15,705 nt of DNA from Lachnoclostridium sp. UBA1434 (GCA_002329645.1 DCTS01000042.1:22586-38290), one strand, 5' to 3'. Positions 7,058 to 15,184 are shown, counted from the stretch's first letter. The notes: generated by a model not told the origin, from the letters alone. Numbers and translations: made by a program.

Positions 7058-9064
7058 TTATGGCAGATATTGCTCCCTTATACTGGTCACCTTATTGTTG
7101 TCAATTGTAATCCATACCGGTATAGGGTATTCGTTATTCTCATTCAGGAAGCCAATAAAATCTTCCGGGTCAACTTCTACATGTTTGCCATTTTGGGTCC
7201 AGTCAATTATATGATATGTTGTTTCATCGGTTATTATATAATTTGAGGTATCAGATGAAGAATTGTAAATATAGAAACCGTTTGGCATGTCATCTTCGGG
7301 ATTAATATTAAGTTCTCTAATCCGAACTGTATCATCCGAGGTTATCCACTCAATTTCATCAAATTCTATGCTGTTGTTTTCAGTGTCTACATTAAGAATA
7401 TACCCTATTTTTTCAAGATTTGTACCGCCGGTATCAGGTGTTAAGCTGAATCTTTCTTTTGCCTGTTCAATTGATAAACACAATTGGATATATTCTTCAG
7501 CCTTTTTTACATCCATAATTGCATTATCAAGAGGAAAATAAATAACAAATACCTGTTCGCCCTTTGTTGCCAGCAGTTTTCCTGTCATAGGCGGATCGTT
7601 TACCAATTTATCATATTCATCTCGTGACATAACAACTATTTTAAAAAATTCCTGGTAGCTTTTGTCATCCAGTTCATATTCGGAATAAACAAAAGATATA
7701 ATTTTATCTGTTTCTATTATCTTGTATTTGTTTTCCCAGTCGGAAGGAATATCAAAGCTAAAGCCGTATTTATGATTTACGTATATTTTATCAGTTATAT
7801 TATCAATAATATTAATATCATCTGATGTATCAGGCCGATCCGGAGAGCCGATATCATCTTTTGTATTGTCATTATCTTTTTCAGTCATATCATTCTTGCC
7901 GGATACTTTTTCAGCATCATTATTCCTGCTGACTGATTTTTCAGCCTCATCATCCTCTTTATTTGATTCAACAGCATTAGCTTCGTCAGCCGTATTTTTA
8001 CCGGTATCTGTTTTACATGCAATTAGTCCTCCAAACAATACCATGCAAAGAAGTACGGCAACAATAACAAAAGTACCGCGATGCTTTTTACCGGTACTTA
8101 AAATATTGACAAACCTGTTTTTCATAGTACGCGGGCCTCCATAAAAATATGTAGATAAAGCTGTTTTCTTCATTTTTTCACTTAGGATTGACGCCAGAAT
8201 TGTTTCAGCATATGTTTTCCTTTCTTCGAAAGACATATCCTTTATAATTGAATCATCACAAAACAACTCCAAATCCCTGCCGGCTTCACGGATCATTAAA
8301 TAAACGGCAGGATTAAACCAATGAACGGCATTTGCAATATTCAGCAACAGCTTATACCATAAATCATATCGTCTGCAGTGGGTCAACTCATGCCGGATGA
8401 TTAAGGAAAGATCCTTGTCGGAATAGGATTCATGCGGAAGGATGAGTAAAGGTTTAAAACAGCCTGTTAAAAGGGGACTGGAAACCGCATCGCTGATAAG
8501 AGGAACAACTTTTCTTGAGCAGCCGGTTTGAACGGCTGTCGATTGTACAACATCAATTATGCGCCGGTCGTTGGGTTCACTGCTCCAGCGTAATATCCTT
8601 CTTTTGAAAATAAAATACCCAATCACATGATATGCCAGGAAAGTAATTAAACCTATAAACCATATCACTACAGCAACATTAAGAAATGTTACAGGCTTTT
8701 GCGTAGTTTTGTCCGATGGCATCTGCTCAGGCTTAGCTGCAACAATATCCGGTGAGGAAGGGTTCACTATTGCGATATCCGGTGTGGAAGGGTTTCCTGC
8801 TGCGACATCCTGCAGGGAGGGGTTGGGGCGCACGTTATCGGATGCTGTTATTGCTGTATTAGGTAGGTTTACTTCCAGTGGTGCTTTCGGCAAAGATATA
8901 TTTATAGGAATAATCAGCCGGACAGCCAACAACAGCCATATCCAGTATTTACATTTTGCCGCATAGGTTTTATTAAGATAGGGTGCCAGAAGACAAAGCC
9001 CCAGGATAATGACTCCGGAAGTGACGGATATTTCAATGAGTTGAACAAACATTGTTTCAATCAT
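7058..9064 (-). CDS. BlaR1/MecR1-type M56 sensor-protease with non-penicillin-binding sensor
   Basis: A 668-residue membrane sensor that by family analogy activates an internal zinc protease and relieves BlaI repression. The start is ATG 9064, preceded by GGAGG seven bases upstream; a longer frame exists but overlaps blaI. Membrane segments lie at about 14-30, 40-55, 126-153 and 331-349. Between the third and fourth is the M56 core with HELTH at 225-229 and E260. The loop at 81-110 holds three 10-residue repeats. After the last segment an acidic low-complexity linker (351-425) leads to a PsbP-like module (YGFSFDIPSDW at 433-443) and a second module ending WITIDNNKVTSIREQYLP. No class D beta-lactamase-like domain or S-x-x-K motif is present, so the signal is probably not a beta-lactam. 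It overlaps blaI by 8 bases. Confidence 0.88.
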   Translation of the reverse strand: MIETMFVQLIEISVTSGVIILGLCLLAPYLNKTYAAKCKYWIWLLLAVRLIIPINISLPKAPLEVNLPNTAITASDNVRPNPSLQDVAAGNPSTPDIAIVNPSSPDIVAAKPEQMPSDKTTQKPVTFLNVAVVIWFIGLITFLAYHVIGYFIFKRRILRWSSEPNDRRIIDVVQSTAVQTGCSRKVVPLISDAVSSPLLTGCFKPLLILPHESYSDKDLSLIIRHELTHCRRYDLWYKLLLNIANAVHWFNPAVYLMIREAGRDLELFCDDSIIKDMSFEERKTYAETILASILSEKMKKTALSTYFYGGPRTMKNRFVNILSTGKKHRGTFVIVAVLLCMVLFGGLIACKTDTGKNTADEANAVESNKEDDEAEKSVSRNNDAEKVSGKNDMTEKDNDNTKDDIGSPDRPDTSDDINIIDNITDKIYVNHKYGFSFDIPSDWENKYKIIETDKIISFVYSEYELDDKSYQEFFKIVVMSRDEYDKLVNDPPMTGKLLATKGEQVFVIYFPLDNAIMDVKKAEEYIQLCLSIEQAKERFSLTPDTGGTNLEKIGYILNVDTENNSIEFDEIEWITSDDTVRIRELNINPEDDMPNGFYIYNSSSDTSNYIITDETTYHIIDWTQNGKHVEVDPEDFIGFLNENNEYPIPVWITIDNNKVTSIREQYLP
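8735..8824 (-). repeat. Three tandem 30-bp repeats in the M56 sensor gene
   Basis: They encode NPSLQDVAAG, NPSTPDIAIV and NPSSPDIVAA (residues 81-110), in the loop between the second and third membrane segments. By BlaR1 topology this loop is outside the cell. Confidence 0.8.
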
Positions 9065-9452
9065 TCTTATTCCTCCTCTCAATATCATCAATGAGCTTCC
9101 GCAGTTCTGATAAATCATCTTCGTCAATAGTGTTGCTTTCATAAAGACTTGCCACAAAATTCTGCAGAGAGTTGCCGTATAAACGTTCCAGGAATGAACG
9201 GCTTTCTTTTGCTTTGTATTCCCGGGCCGAAATTAATGCCGAATAATAATTTGTTCGGGTACTCCTGTCACAGTAGACAAAACCCTTATCCGATAATCTT
9301 GCAAGTGTAGTCATCAGTGTGGATAGTACCCAGTTCCTGCGTCCTCGCAGCTGTTCCAGAATATAATTGGAGGTAACCGGTTCTGATGAGTTCCAAAGCA
9401 CCATCATTATTTCCAGTTCTGCATCACCAAGCCGCTTGATTTTCTCTTTCAT
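9057..9452 (-). CDS. blaI: BlaI/MecI/CopY-family transcriptional repressor
   Basis: A 131-residue winged-helix repressor. LGDAELEIMMVLW at 8-20, TLMTTLARLSDKGFV at 46-60 (recognition helix and wing) and YYSALIS match the BlaI/MecI family; the C-terminal half is the helical dimerisation region. The family dimer binds TACA-N2-TGTA operators and is inactivated when the partner M56 protease is triggered. The start ATG has AGGAGG upstream. The stop overlaps the sensor start (ATGATTGA), implying translational coupling. The promoter carries a matching palindrome, so the pair is probably autoregulated. No beta-lactamase or copper gene is nearby, so the regulated targets are unknown; the divergent nucleotidase gene is one candidate. 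Confidence 0.93.
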   Translation of the reverse strand: MKEKIKRLGDAELEIMMVLWNSSEPVTSNYILEQLRGRRNWVLSTLMTTLARLSDKGFVYCDRSTRTNYYSALISAREYKAKESRSFLERLYGNSLQNFVASLYESNTIDEDDLSELRKLIDDIERRNKND

Positions 9453-9496
9453 TAACTAACCTCCTAAAGTATTTCATGATATATATTATTGCATAA

Positions 9497-9526
9497 TATT
9501 ATACAATTGTATAATAATATCGTCAA
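9497..9526 (-). promoter_or_regulatory. blaI promoter with embedded BlaI-type operator
   Basis: On the minus strand TTGACG (9526-9521), a 17-base spacer and TATAAT (9503-9498) form a consensus promoter. A perfect 20-bp palindrome at 9497-9516 with core TACAATTGTA covers the -10 and most of the spacer. TACA-N2-TGTA is the known core of bla/mec operators. Confidence 0.85.
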
Positions 9527-9548
9527 GTATAATATGGAATTATTATTT

Positions 9549-9564
9549 AACTTTACACTCAACT
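9549..9564 (+). repeat. Direct repeat AACTTTACACTCAACT, right copy
   Basis: Identical to 7011-7026. It lies 22 bases upstream of the blaI -35 box and abuts the -35 region of the divergent nucleotidase promoter, so it could also be a regulatory site. Confidence 0.7.
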
Positions 9565-9592
9565 GTTTTTTTACGTTTCTCAATGCTATAAT
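9564..9592 (+). promoter_or_regulatory. Extended -10 promoter of the nucleotidase gene
   Basis: TGC-TATAAT (9584-9592) is an extended -10. The -35 at 17 bases is poor (TGTTTT). It lies 48 bases upstream of the ATG at 9641. Confidence 0.55.
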
Positions 9593-9640
9593 ATAAATAC
9601 AAACAACACCTATACTTGTTCCTTATCCGGAGATAAAACC

Positions 9641-12502
9641 ATGCGAAAGCACTATAGATTCCTTCTGCTGATACTATTTATTAATACGATTATAATTTCC
9701 CTCGGCATGCATAAGGTGAATGCGGATGAGACCGGTACGGCAACCCTCAGAATTTTGGCTACCGGCGACCTGCACGGTCAGGTTACCGCATATGATTTTG
9801 AAACCGGCCTTAATCTCCCCAAAAACGGGTTAAGCAAGCTTGCAACCCTGGTGGAAGAAAACAGGAAAGAAGCCGGGGACAATAACACCCTGCTGGTGGA
9901 TGCAGGGGATTTCCTGTATGACTATACTACTAATTTCTTTTACGATAATTATCAGGGTTATATCCAGCCGATACTAAAGGCTATGTCCATGATGGATTAT
10001 GACTGCATAACGCTTGGGAACCACGAATTTGATTATCTCTGGGATTATCTGCAAGACCAGCTTGACAGGTCCGGCATGTTTGAAAGGACAGTTGTATGCA
10101 ATACAGTCTGGCATGACAGCGGCAGCCTTGTATTTGCCCCATCTGCCACCGTTGATATGGAGCTTTCCCTGTCAGGAGGCGGACAAATACCTGTAAGGGT
10201 AGGAATAATAGGTTCAACAACCAATACCATATCCGCCCGGAGGGGGGACTACTATAACCTGATTGATACCTTAAACTCCTATGACTCCATAATTAAGGAA
10301 GCGGACCGGTTAAAAGCACAGGAAAATGCCGATATTGTAATAGTCGTCCTGCATGGAGGAATTGGCTCTGCTGTCAATATTGAAAGCATCAATAACGGAT
10401 CTTCCGGCGCAGCCGCAGATGATAATATCGGCTATGCCCTGACCAAAGCAGCTGCAATTGATGCAGTCGTGACCGGGCATACTCATGATGCCTTCCCCGA
10501 TGCCAATTCATTATATAATTCCCTTAAAAATGTCGATGCGCAAAACGGTTGCATCAACGGCAAGCCGGTTCTTGCAACCGCCTCCTATGCCAGAGCCCTT
10601 GGCATAATTAATCTTAAGCTTGTCGTAGATTCCGACGGAAGGGTTAAGCCTGCGGGAGGTGTCTCATCTCTGCAATATGTATCCGAAAGCACGCCGGAGG
10701 ACAAAAGCATTAAAGCTGCCGTCAGCAGCAGCCTTAATAAATTAAAGTCCGCCAAAAACACCGATCCATATAAAATAGCAAAGGGTACTGTATATCATAA
10801 TTATGATGCACTGGTTCAGGATAATAACCTGTATCAGCTTCTTAATAATGCCAAGATAGATTATGGCTTGACCTATATAAATGAATACCTTCCGAAATAC
10901 AAGAACACGCCCGTTATAGCCTGCACAAGGAACCTTTTGGACAGCAATGAGCCGTTTATATATATTAATAATAATTTTACCGAGAGCAAGGTTGCCATGA
11001 TACTGTCGGAATCATCTCCGGCAAGGCCCTCGGGATATGTCCAGATGTACGAAATAACAGGAAAGGCTTTACGGGAATGGCTGGAATATAACGCAAGCAT
11101 ATATGCAACTGAGGGGACCACCCTTAAAAACATTCTCAAAAATTATACCGCCATGAATAAAAACGTGTCCACCTTGCTGGATGAAGCTTTCATATACGAC
11201 CACAGCGGCTATTATATATTTGACGGGATTTCATATACCATAGATTTGTCAAAGAAGGCCCGGTATACCCCCGACGGCAAATTGACGGGCAAGAACAACA
11301 GGAGGATATCTTCGCTAAAATATAACGGCGCCGACATTACGGACAATCAAAAGTTCGTACTTGTCACAGACAGCGGAATTCCCAGGCTGTCCTTCCTTCC
11401 GTCCGATAATGACGGTATAAAAAGTGTAAGGGATTATGAGACCAGCAAGAATATAACAATAAAATATATCAAAAAACTCAGCCAGCTGGGGGAGATCTCC
11501 GTAAAAGCAGATAACAACTGGTCCCTTAAGGCAGGCAAGGATTACACATTTATAATAGGAATACCAAAGAGCGGTTTGGAAGCGGTTGCAAACAGCCCCT
11601 GGAACATGGGCAAGGCGACCGAGACCACTTCTTATGTCTTTCTTAAGGGCAAACTGCCTGCAGCAGACCAAAGAATGAATATAATAGCGTCCCAGGCCAG
11701 AAATGAAGCCAACAATACTCCAGTGCCGGTTAAAATATCAGTAACATCAAAATATGCCGTCAAGGATATCAGGTACCTTAAAGGTAAAATTATCAAGGCT
11801 GACGACAAAAGGTGGAATGATGCCAAAAATGTCGTCAATTCCTCATTCAGCGTCACCGGGAACGGCACATATACGATACTTGCAAGGGATAGTAAGAGCA
11901 ACTATGCACTTGCGTATGTTAATATTGACCTTTATAATCCCGATATTCTTCCGAGCCCGAAGCTTAACACCGTTACCAACCGCTATGATTCATTTACGGG
12001 GACTGCAGTACCCGGCTCCACGATTCATCTGACAATAGGAGAAGATAAGTACTCAGCTATCGTAAATAATGACGGCTCCTTTAAAATTGCCATTACGCCT
12101 CCTGAAGCATTCGCACAGGTGCAAGCCTATGCCGAAGCCGGCGGAAAAAAGAGCGCCGTTGTCTGCTCCTCCGTACGAAAGACCGGACCAAATGCGGTGC
12201 ATATTAATCCGGTTAAGGTTGGCGATACCTCGGTGACCGGAAAAGCCGATCCCTATACATCCGTTTATGCGCTTATCTGGAAAACCGTATATGTAGGCAA
12301 AGGACAAACCGGTATTTATAAAAACTCGGATTTTTACAACTCCGTTTATAATATTGTTGAAACAGATATTACGATTAACCCTGCCACAGGCGAATACACT
12401 ATTGCCCTGCCGCAGATTAAGCATAATATGAATGTATTCGTGTATTCCATAGATCGCTTCGGTGCAACGAGTAAATCAACAAAGCAGGTTCCGGTGCCTT
12501 GA
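9641..12502 (+). CDS. Secreted CpdB-like 5'-nucleotidase / 2',3'-cyclic phosphodiesterase with C-terminal Ig-like modules
   Basis: A 953-residue exported protein likely to hydrolyse extracellular nucleotides or cyclic nucleotides and release phosphate. Residues 1-28 are a signal peptide (basic start, hydrophobic core, end near VNA). The two-metal phosphoesterase motifs are DLHG at 43-46, DAGD at 87-90, GNHEFD at 126-131, HGG at 238-240 and GHTHD at 279-283. Residues about 375-620 are the nucleotidase C-terminal domain (GYVQMYEITGKALREWLEY, then FDGISYTID). Two beta-sandwich modules follow, at about 775-860 and 870-953. No LPXTG, SLH or membrane anchor is visible, so it may be released. GGAG at 9629-9632 is the ribosome binding site. 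Its codons are richer in GC than the R-M genes. Confidence 0.9.
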   Translation: MRKHYRFLLLILFINTIIISLGMHKVNADETGTATLRILATGDLHGQVTAYDFETGLNLPKNGLSKLATLVEENRKEAGDNNTLLVDAGDFLYDYTTNFFYDNYQGYIQPILKAMSMMDYDCITLGNHEFDYLWDYLQDQLDRSGMFERTVVCNTVWHDSGSLVFAPSATVDMELSLSGGGQIPVRVGIIGSTTNTISARRGDYYNLIDTLNSYDSIIKEADRLKAQENADIVIVVLHGGIGSAVNIESINNGSSGAAADDNIGYALTKAAAIDAVVTGHTHDAFPDANSLYNSLKNVDAQNGCINGKPVLATASYARALGIINLKLVVDSDGRVKPAGGVSSLQYVSESTPEDKSIKAAVSSSLNKLKSAKNTDPYKIAKGTVYHNYDALVQDNNLYQLLNNAKIDYGLTYINEYLPKYKNTPVIACTRNLLDSNEPFIYINNNFTESKVAMILSESSPARPSGYVQMYEITGKALREWLEYNASIYATEGTTLKNILKNYTAMNKNVSTLLDEAFIYDHSGYYIFDGISYTIDLSKKARYTPDGKLTGKNNRRISSLKYNGADITDNQKFVLVTDSGIPRLSFLPSDNDGIKSVRDYETSKNITIKYIKKLSQLGEISVKADNNWSLKAGKDYTFIIGIPKSGLEAVANSPWNMGKATETTSYVFLKGKLPAADQRMNIIASQARNEANNTPVPVKISVTSKYAVKDIRYLKGKIIKADDKRWNDAKNVVNSSFSVTGNGTYTILARDSKSNYALAYVNIDLYNPDILPSPKLNTVTNRYDSFTGTAVPGSTIHLTIGEDKYSAIVNNDGSFKIAITPPEAFAQVQAYAEAGGKKSAVVCSSVRKTGPNAVHINPVKVGDTSVTGKADPYTSVYALIWKTVYVGKGQTGIYKNSDFYNSVYNIVETDITINPATGEYTIALPQIKHNMNVFVYSIDRFGATSKSTKQVPVP

Positions 12503-12623
12503 TTCATATAAAATGCACCTTCGGTCTTTGTTCGGTACCGTAACTATATTATAGCATTATGCCAGTCCGGTTTCTTGATATTTTGACTTCATTTTGCTAA
12601 TTATGTCTTTTGGCATCCATTTT

Positions 12624-12650
12624 AAAAAGCCCGGGTTTTACGGGCTTTTT
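12624..12650. terminator. Rho-independent terminator, bidirectional
   Basis: AAAAAGCCCG (12624-12633) pairs with CGGGCTTTTT (12641-12650) around a 7-base loop, giving A/T tracts on both sides. It serves the nucleotidase gene and the convergent acetyltransferase gene. The remaining spacer on either side (12503-12717) shows nothing else. Confidence 0.9.
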
Positions 12651-12717
12651 ATGAGTAGTATTTGGTAGGATATTCCGTAAAAGTGCGTTTGCAGGATGTT
12701 AGCAATATACATTAAGC

Positions 12718-13671
12718 TTAGCATAATGCTTTTACGGCCCACTCGTCAATTCTGCGTACAACGCTGTGGGTATAGGCATCGAAATGTTTGAGCCAGAAAT
12801 TACAACCGGTCGGGTTGAGGCTTTCAAAATCCACCCCGAGCCTTGTATATCCCTCTGCCTTAAGCTTCCGTACAAGCATATTAAGAAGCCTTTGGTGTAC
12901 GCCCTTGCCCCGGTGCTCAGGCAGGCAATACGCCCCCTTGACATGCAGATATCCCGGCGTATTCTGTATAAAGGTTTCACCGTCAAGCTCAGCCCTTAAA
13001 AATGCTATAATCTGTCCCCGCGTTTCTGCAACAAAATATATGGACTGATACTCCTCATGGCTTTTAAAAAAATCCGTCTCATCATTCGGTTCCCTATACA
13101 TAAAGAACGGACTGCTGATATAATATTCATTGAGCTTGTTTTCAAGCGGAAGGACCTTCAGGATATCCTCAGGAGCAAGCTCGTAAAAGGTATACTCTTC
13201 GCAGGGCGCTGCTTTTATCTCATCCATACCCCGTATGGCATCAATGCAGCGTAAGCCGAAGCCGTACCGGAAAAATTGCTTATGCACATCCTCTTCGTGC
13301 GCATACAGGCATATTGCATGGCTGGATGCTCCCGCTCCGGCCCATTTTCCGCCTGCTGCCTGATACATTAGGGCATAAATCTTTGCCCTGTCATCGCCTA
13401 TAGCTCCGTTTGCACCCATCGGCGAAAAGACTCCTACCGCATCGGTTGATGCAAAAGCATTCCTGAATGGCGTAACACAGCATAAGAATCCAACCATTGC
13501 ATCTTTCTCATATGCAACGACGCCAAGACGGTTATCCGCATATGGCTTAAGGCCCGGTACTTTATCGACAGGTGGCAGCTTCGGGACGAAGCTGCGCTCC
13601 CTTTCATAACATTGAATTGAAAGTTGCGTTGCTTCTTCTATGTGATCGAACGTAAAATCATAAATCTGCAT
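12718..13671 (-). CDS. GNAT-family N-acetyltransferase, probably tandem GNAT domains
   Basis: A 317-residue protein with the acetyl-CoA loop in YCLPEHRGKGVHQRLLNML (RGKGVH, about residue 250), followed by LGVDFESLNPTGCNFWLKHF. This is the classic end of a GNAT domain, where a residue from the last strand shapes the active site. The N-terminal half has degenerate GNAT features (AYEKDAMVGFLCC, and FFRYGFGLRC as the end of a first domain), so the protein is probably two fused domains. The substrate is unknown. I chose ATG 13671 because AAGGAGGT lies seven bases before it; the upstream ATG would include that site. The gene is preceded by an attenuator-like leader and shares a terminator with the convergent nucleotidase gene. 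Confidence 0.85.
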   Translation of the reverse strand: MQIYDFTFDHIEEATQLSIQCYERERSFVPKLPPVDKVPGLKPYADNRLGVVAYEKDAMVGFLCCVTPFRNAFASTDAVGVFSPMGANGAIGDDRAKIYALMYQAAGGKWAGAGASSHAICLYAHEEDVHKQFFRYGFGLRCIDAIRGMDEIKAAPCEEYTFYELAPEDILKVLPLENKLNEYYISSPFFMYREPNDETDFFKSHEEYQSIYFVAETRGQIIAFLRAELDGETFIQNTPGYLHVKGAYCLPEHRGKGVHQRLLNMLVRKLKAEGYTRLGVDFESLNPTGCNFWLKHFDAYTHSVVRRIDEWAVKALC

Positions 13672-13747
13672 AAGAATTACCTCCTTCATTACATAAACCA
13701 TGTGTTTTTTGCATCTTCATATCACAAATCCTCCATTAACCAGATAA

Positions 13748-13861
13748 ATGGGCATAAAAATACCGTAGTAAGCAGCCTTTTATAACTGCAAACTACGGGC
13801 AGGCAATACAAGTGCTTTATATAAGTATATAAACACGGGCTTACCTAATTCACATGCCCAT
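13748..13861 (-). ncRNA. Structured leader candidate with terminator hairpin before the GNAT gene
   Basis: Read on the minus strand, ATGGGCAT (13861-13854) and ATGCCCAT (13755-13748) can close a 114-base domain. Within it, CCGTAGT-TT-GCAG pairs with CTGC-TT-ACTACGG (13798-13763) and is followed by TATTTTT (13762-13756), an intrinsic terminator shape about 85 bases before the GNAT start. GCCCGT also occurs twice, allowing alternative pairing. It does not match any riboswitch class I know. Leader attenuation is inference. Confidence 0.5.
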
Positions 13862-14121
13862 ATGAATTTACAGTATTTTAAAGGATACTTAAAACGGTAT
13901 AACAACAAAAGGTGCCAAAACACCCTTAACTCATTGTCATACCCGATATTCGGTTATGCAGAAGTCACCTTCGCAAGAAGAAGTAACAAATTATCAGTTC
14001 CTTTCGCTTTTAATAATAAATGAGTCTTGCTGCTCATTTGAGCACGCTATGGATATTAACTTTATAGCATATTTTTCCTGCAAATGCAATCCATTTATAC
14101 AATCTTTTACTATATACAGTG
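13862..14121. other. Gene-free AT-rich spacer
   Basis: Only a 62-codon open frame without a ribosome binding site or recognisable composition is present. No clear promoter for the leader transcript could be assigned. I see no gene here. Confidence 0.4.
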
Positions 14122-14150
14122 TTGCCATATTTTTCTATCTATGATATTAT
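14122..14150 (+). promoter_or_regulatory. Promoter of the small zinc-ribbon gene
   Basis: TTGCCA (14122-14127), a 17-base spacer and TATTAT (14145-14150) lie 78 bases upstream of the chosen ATG. Confidence 0.6.
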
Positions 14151-14228
14151 AAAGGTGTTTTATGTGCTATTTTTATAAAACAGAATATATAACCATATCT
14201 TGTTTTTATGAAAGTCGAGGCGAATATT

Positions 14229-14429
14229 ATGGATAGACAATGTGTGAAATGCGGCACTAATTTAACAGCGGGTATCGCAATTTATGGCGGTGACGGAAAA
14301 TTCGCAGCTTATAAAGAGCCCTATACGGATATAAAAAACAGAAAAACAGCAACCGAAATTCGCCCATATATATGTTCTAAGTGCGGGTATATCGAATGGT
14401 ATGCTGACAAACCGGAAAATTTCAAATAG
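14229..14429 (+). CDS. Small zinc-ribbon protein (66 aa)
   Basis: Two cysteine pairs, CVKCG near the start and CSKCGY near the end, form a rubredoxin-like zinc ribbon separated by about 40 residues. The tail YIEWYADKPENF is typical of small nucleic-acid-binding or unannotated zinc-ribbon proteins in Clostridia. I prefer ATG 14229 because GAGG at 14217-14220 is eight bases upstream; ATG 14208 would add seven residues and has no such site. It is a single gene with its own promoter. Function is not known. Confidence 0.75.
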   Translation: MDRQCVKCGTNLTAGIAIYGGDGKFAAYKEPYTDIKNRKTATEIRPYICSKCGYIEWYADKPENFK

Positions 14430-14518
14430 TCATTGTACGGCTAATCCTTCGCTTTGGTTTGTATATTTAGATGCAAGCTTTGCCTTTATCTTTTCTGCAC
14501 CTGCATAGAAGACCATAA

Positions 14519-14551
14519 AAAGCCCCGAGCCAATAGTTCGGCTCAGGGCTT
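14519..14551 (-). terminator. Intrinsic terminator of the dhaL remnant
   Basis: AGCCC and GAGCC (14521-14531, one mismatch) pair with GGCTC and GGGCT (14540-14550). On the minus strand the stem is followed by TTTTTAT. It may also stop the zinc-ribbon transcript from the other side. The rest of 14430-14578 shows nothing. Confidence 0.8.
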
Positions 14552-14578
14552 ATATAATATAAACGGGACAGTATTGCT

Positions 14579-14980
14579 TTATTTCAATAATTCAGATATG
14601 CCGTCGGCCATTGCCGTCAGTATCAGACAGCAGCTTGCAGCGCCTGCATCAAGCACGCCTCTTGACCTCTCGCCCAGGCGGCTGGAACGTCCGTACCTTG
14701 CAACCATATCCCTGGTTGAATCACGGCCTTCTATTGCCGCCTTTTTCAGTAATTCCAGTCCCTGACTAAAATCAAGGCCGTCCTCCGCCGCTTTCTTTAC
14801 GGCATCAGTTGCAGGGGATAGGGTATCTATCAGGGTTTTGTCTCCGACTCTTGCATCGACTATATCATAAAGGCCTTCCAACCCTGCATGAAGCATCTCC
14901 CCTAGTTCCTTGAGGGAGATTTCCTCAAGCCCTTCCCCGGCATAGGCCATGCAGGACAGGAGGGTTCCGTTATGGGTTAT
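14579..14980 (-). pseudogene. dhaL: Dihydroxyacetone kinase subunit DhaL, C-terminal remnant
   Basis: The frame encodes EISLKELGEMLHAGLEGL, VGDKTLIDTLSPA and a final SRGVLDAGAASCCLIL. These match the C-terminal half of DhaL, the ADP-binding subunit that phosphorylates dihydroxyacetone with DhaK. DhaL is normally about 210 residues; about 125-130 of it are recognisable here. Upstream of NGTLLSCMAYAGEG the similarity stops and the frame runs into unrelated sequence (antisense to a DeoR fragment) before a stop. The N-terminal metal-binding GDGDHG region is missing, so it cannot be active. An ATG at 14950 could start a 123-residue fragment, but there is no ribosome binding site. It still has its own terminator. 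Confidence 0.8.
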
Positions 14981-15184
14981 GAGGGAGTCTACAGAGCATG
15001 GGATGTTTTTGAAGTGGCAAAGGAAACTTATTTATTAGCCGACTCTTCTAAATTCAACACTTATGATTTAAACAGCTTTGCTTCATTAAGCCGGGTTAAG
15101 GCGGTAATAACAGATTCAAACATCAATGCGGAAGGAATGTCTTTATTAAAAAGACATAATGTACAAGTAATTATAGCCGACTGA
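14978..15184 (+). pseudogene. DeoR-family regulator, C-terminal remnant
   Basis: The segment AWDVFEVAKETYLLADSSKF followed by VKAVITDSNI and a final GMSLLKRHNVQVIIAD is the end of the sugar-phosphate sensor domain of DeoR/GlpR regulators. The helix-turn-helix and most of the sensor domain, about 180 residues, are absent. By chance GGAGGG at 14959 precedes an ATG at 14972, so a 70-residue peptide could be made, but it would not bind DNA. It is arranged divergently to the dhaL remnant, and both lack their 5' halves at the same point. Confidence 0.78.

Noticed and set aside
8735..8824. Possible CRISPR-like array
   Set aside because: Only three adjoining 30-bp units without spacers, all in frame inside a protein; these are coding tandem repeats.
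9981..12424. Many frames on both strands inside the nucleotidase gene
   Set aside because: The 953-codon frame has signal peptide and all metal-site motifs; the others are shadows with no ribosome binding sites.
12732..13254. Frames overlapping the GNAT gene on both strands
   Set aside because: They are alternative frames of a well supported acetyltransferase gene.
13956..14144. 62-codon plus-strand frame in the spacer before the zinc-ribbon gene
   Set aside because: No ribosome binding site, no recognisable pattern, and it overlaps the promoter of the next gene.
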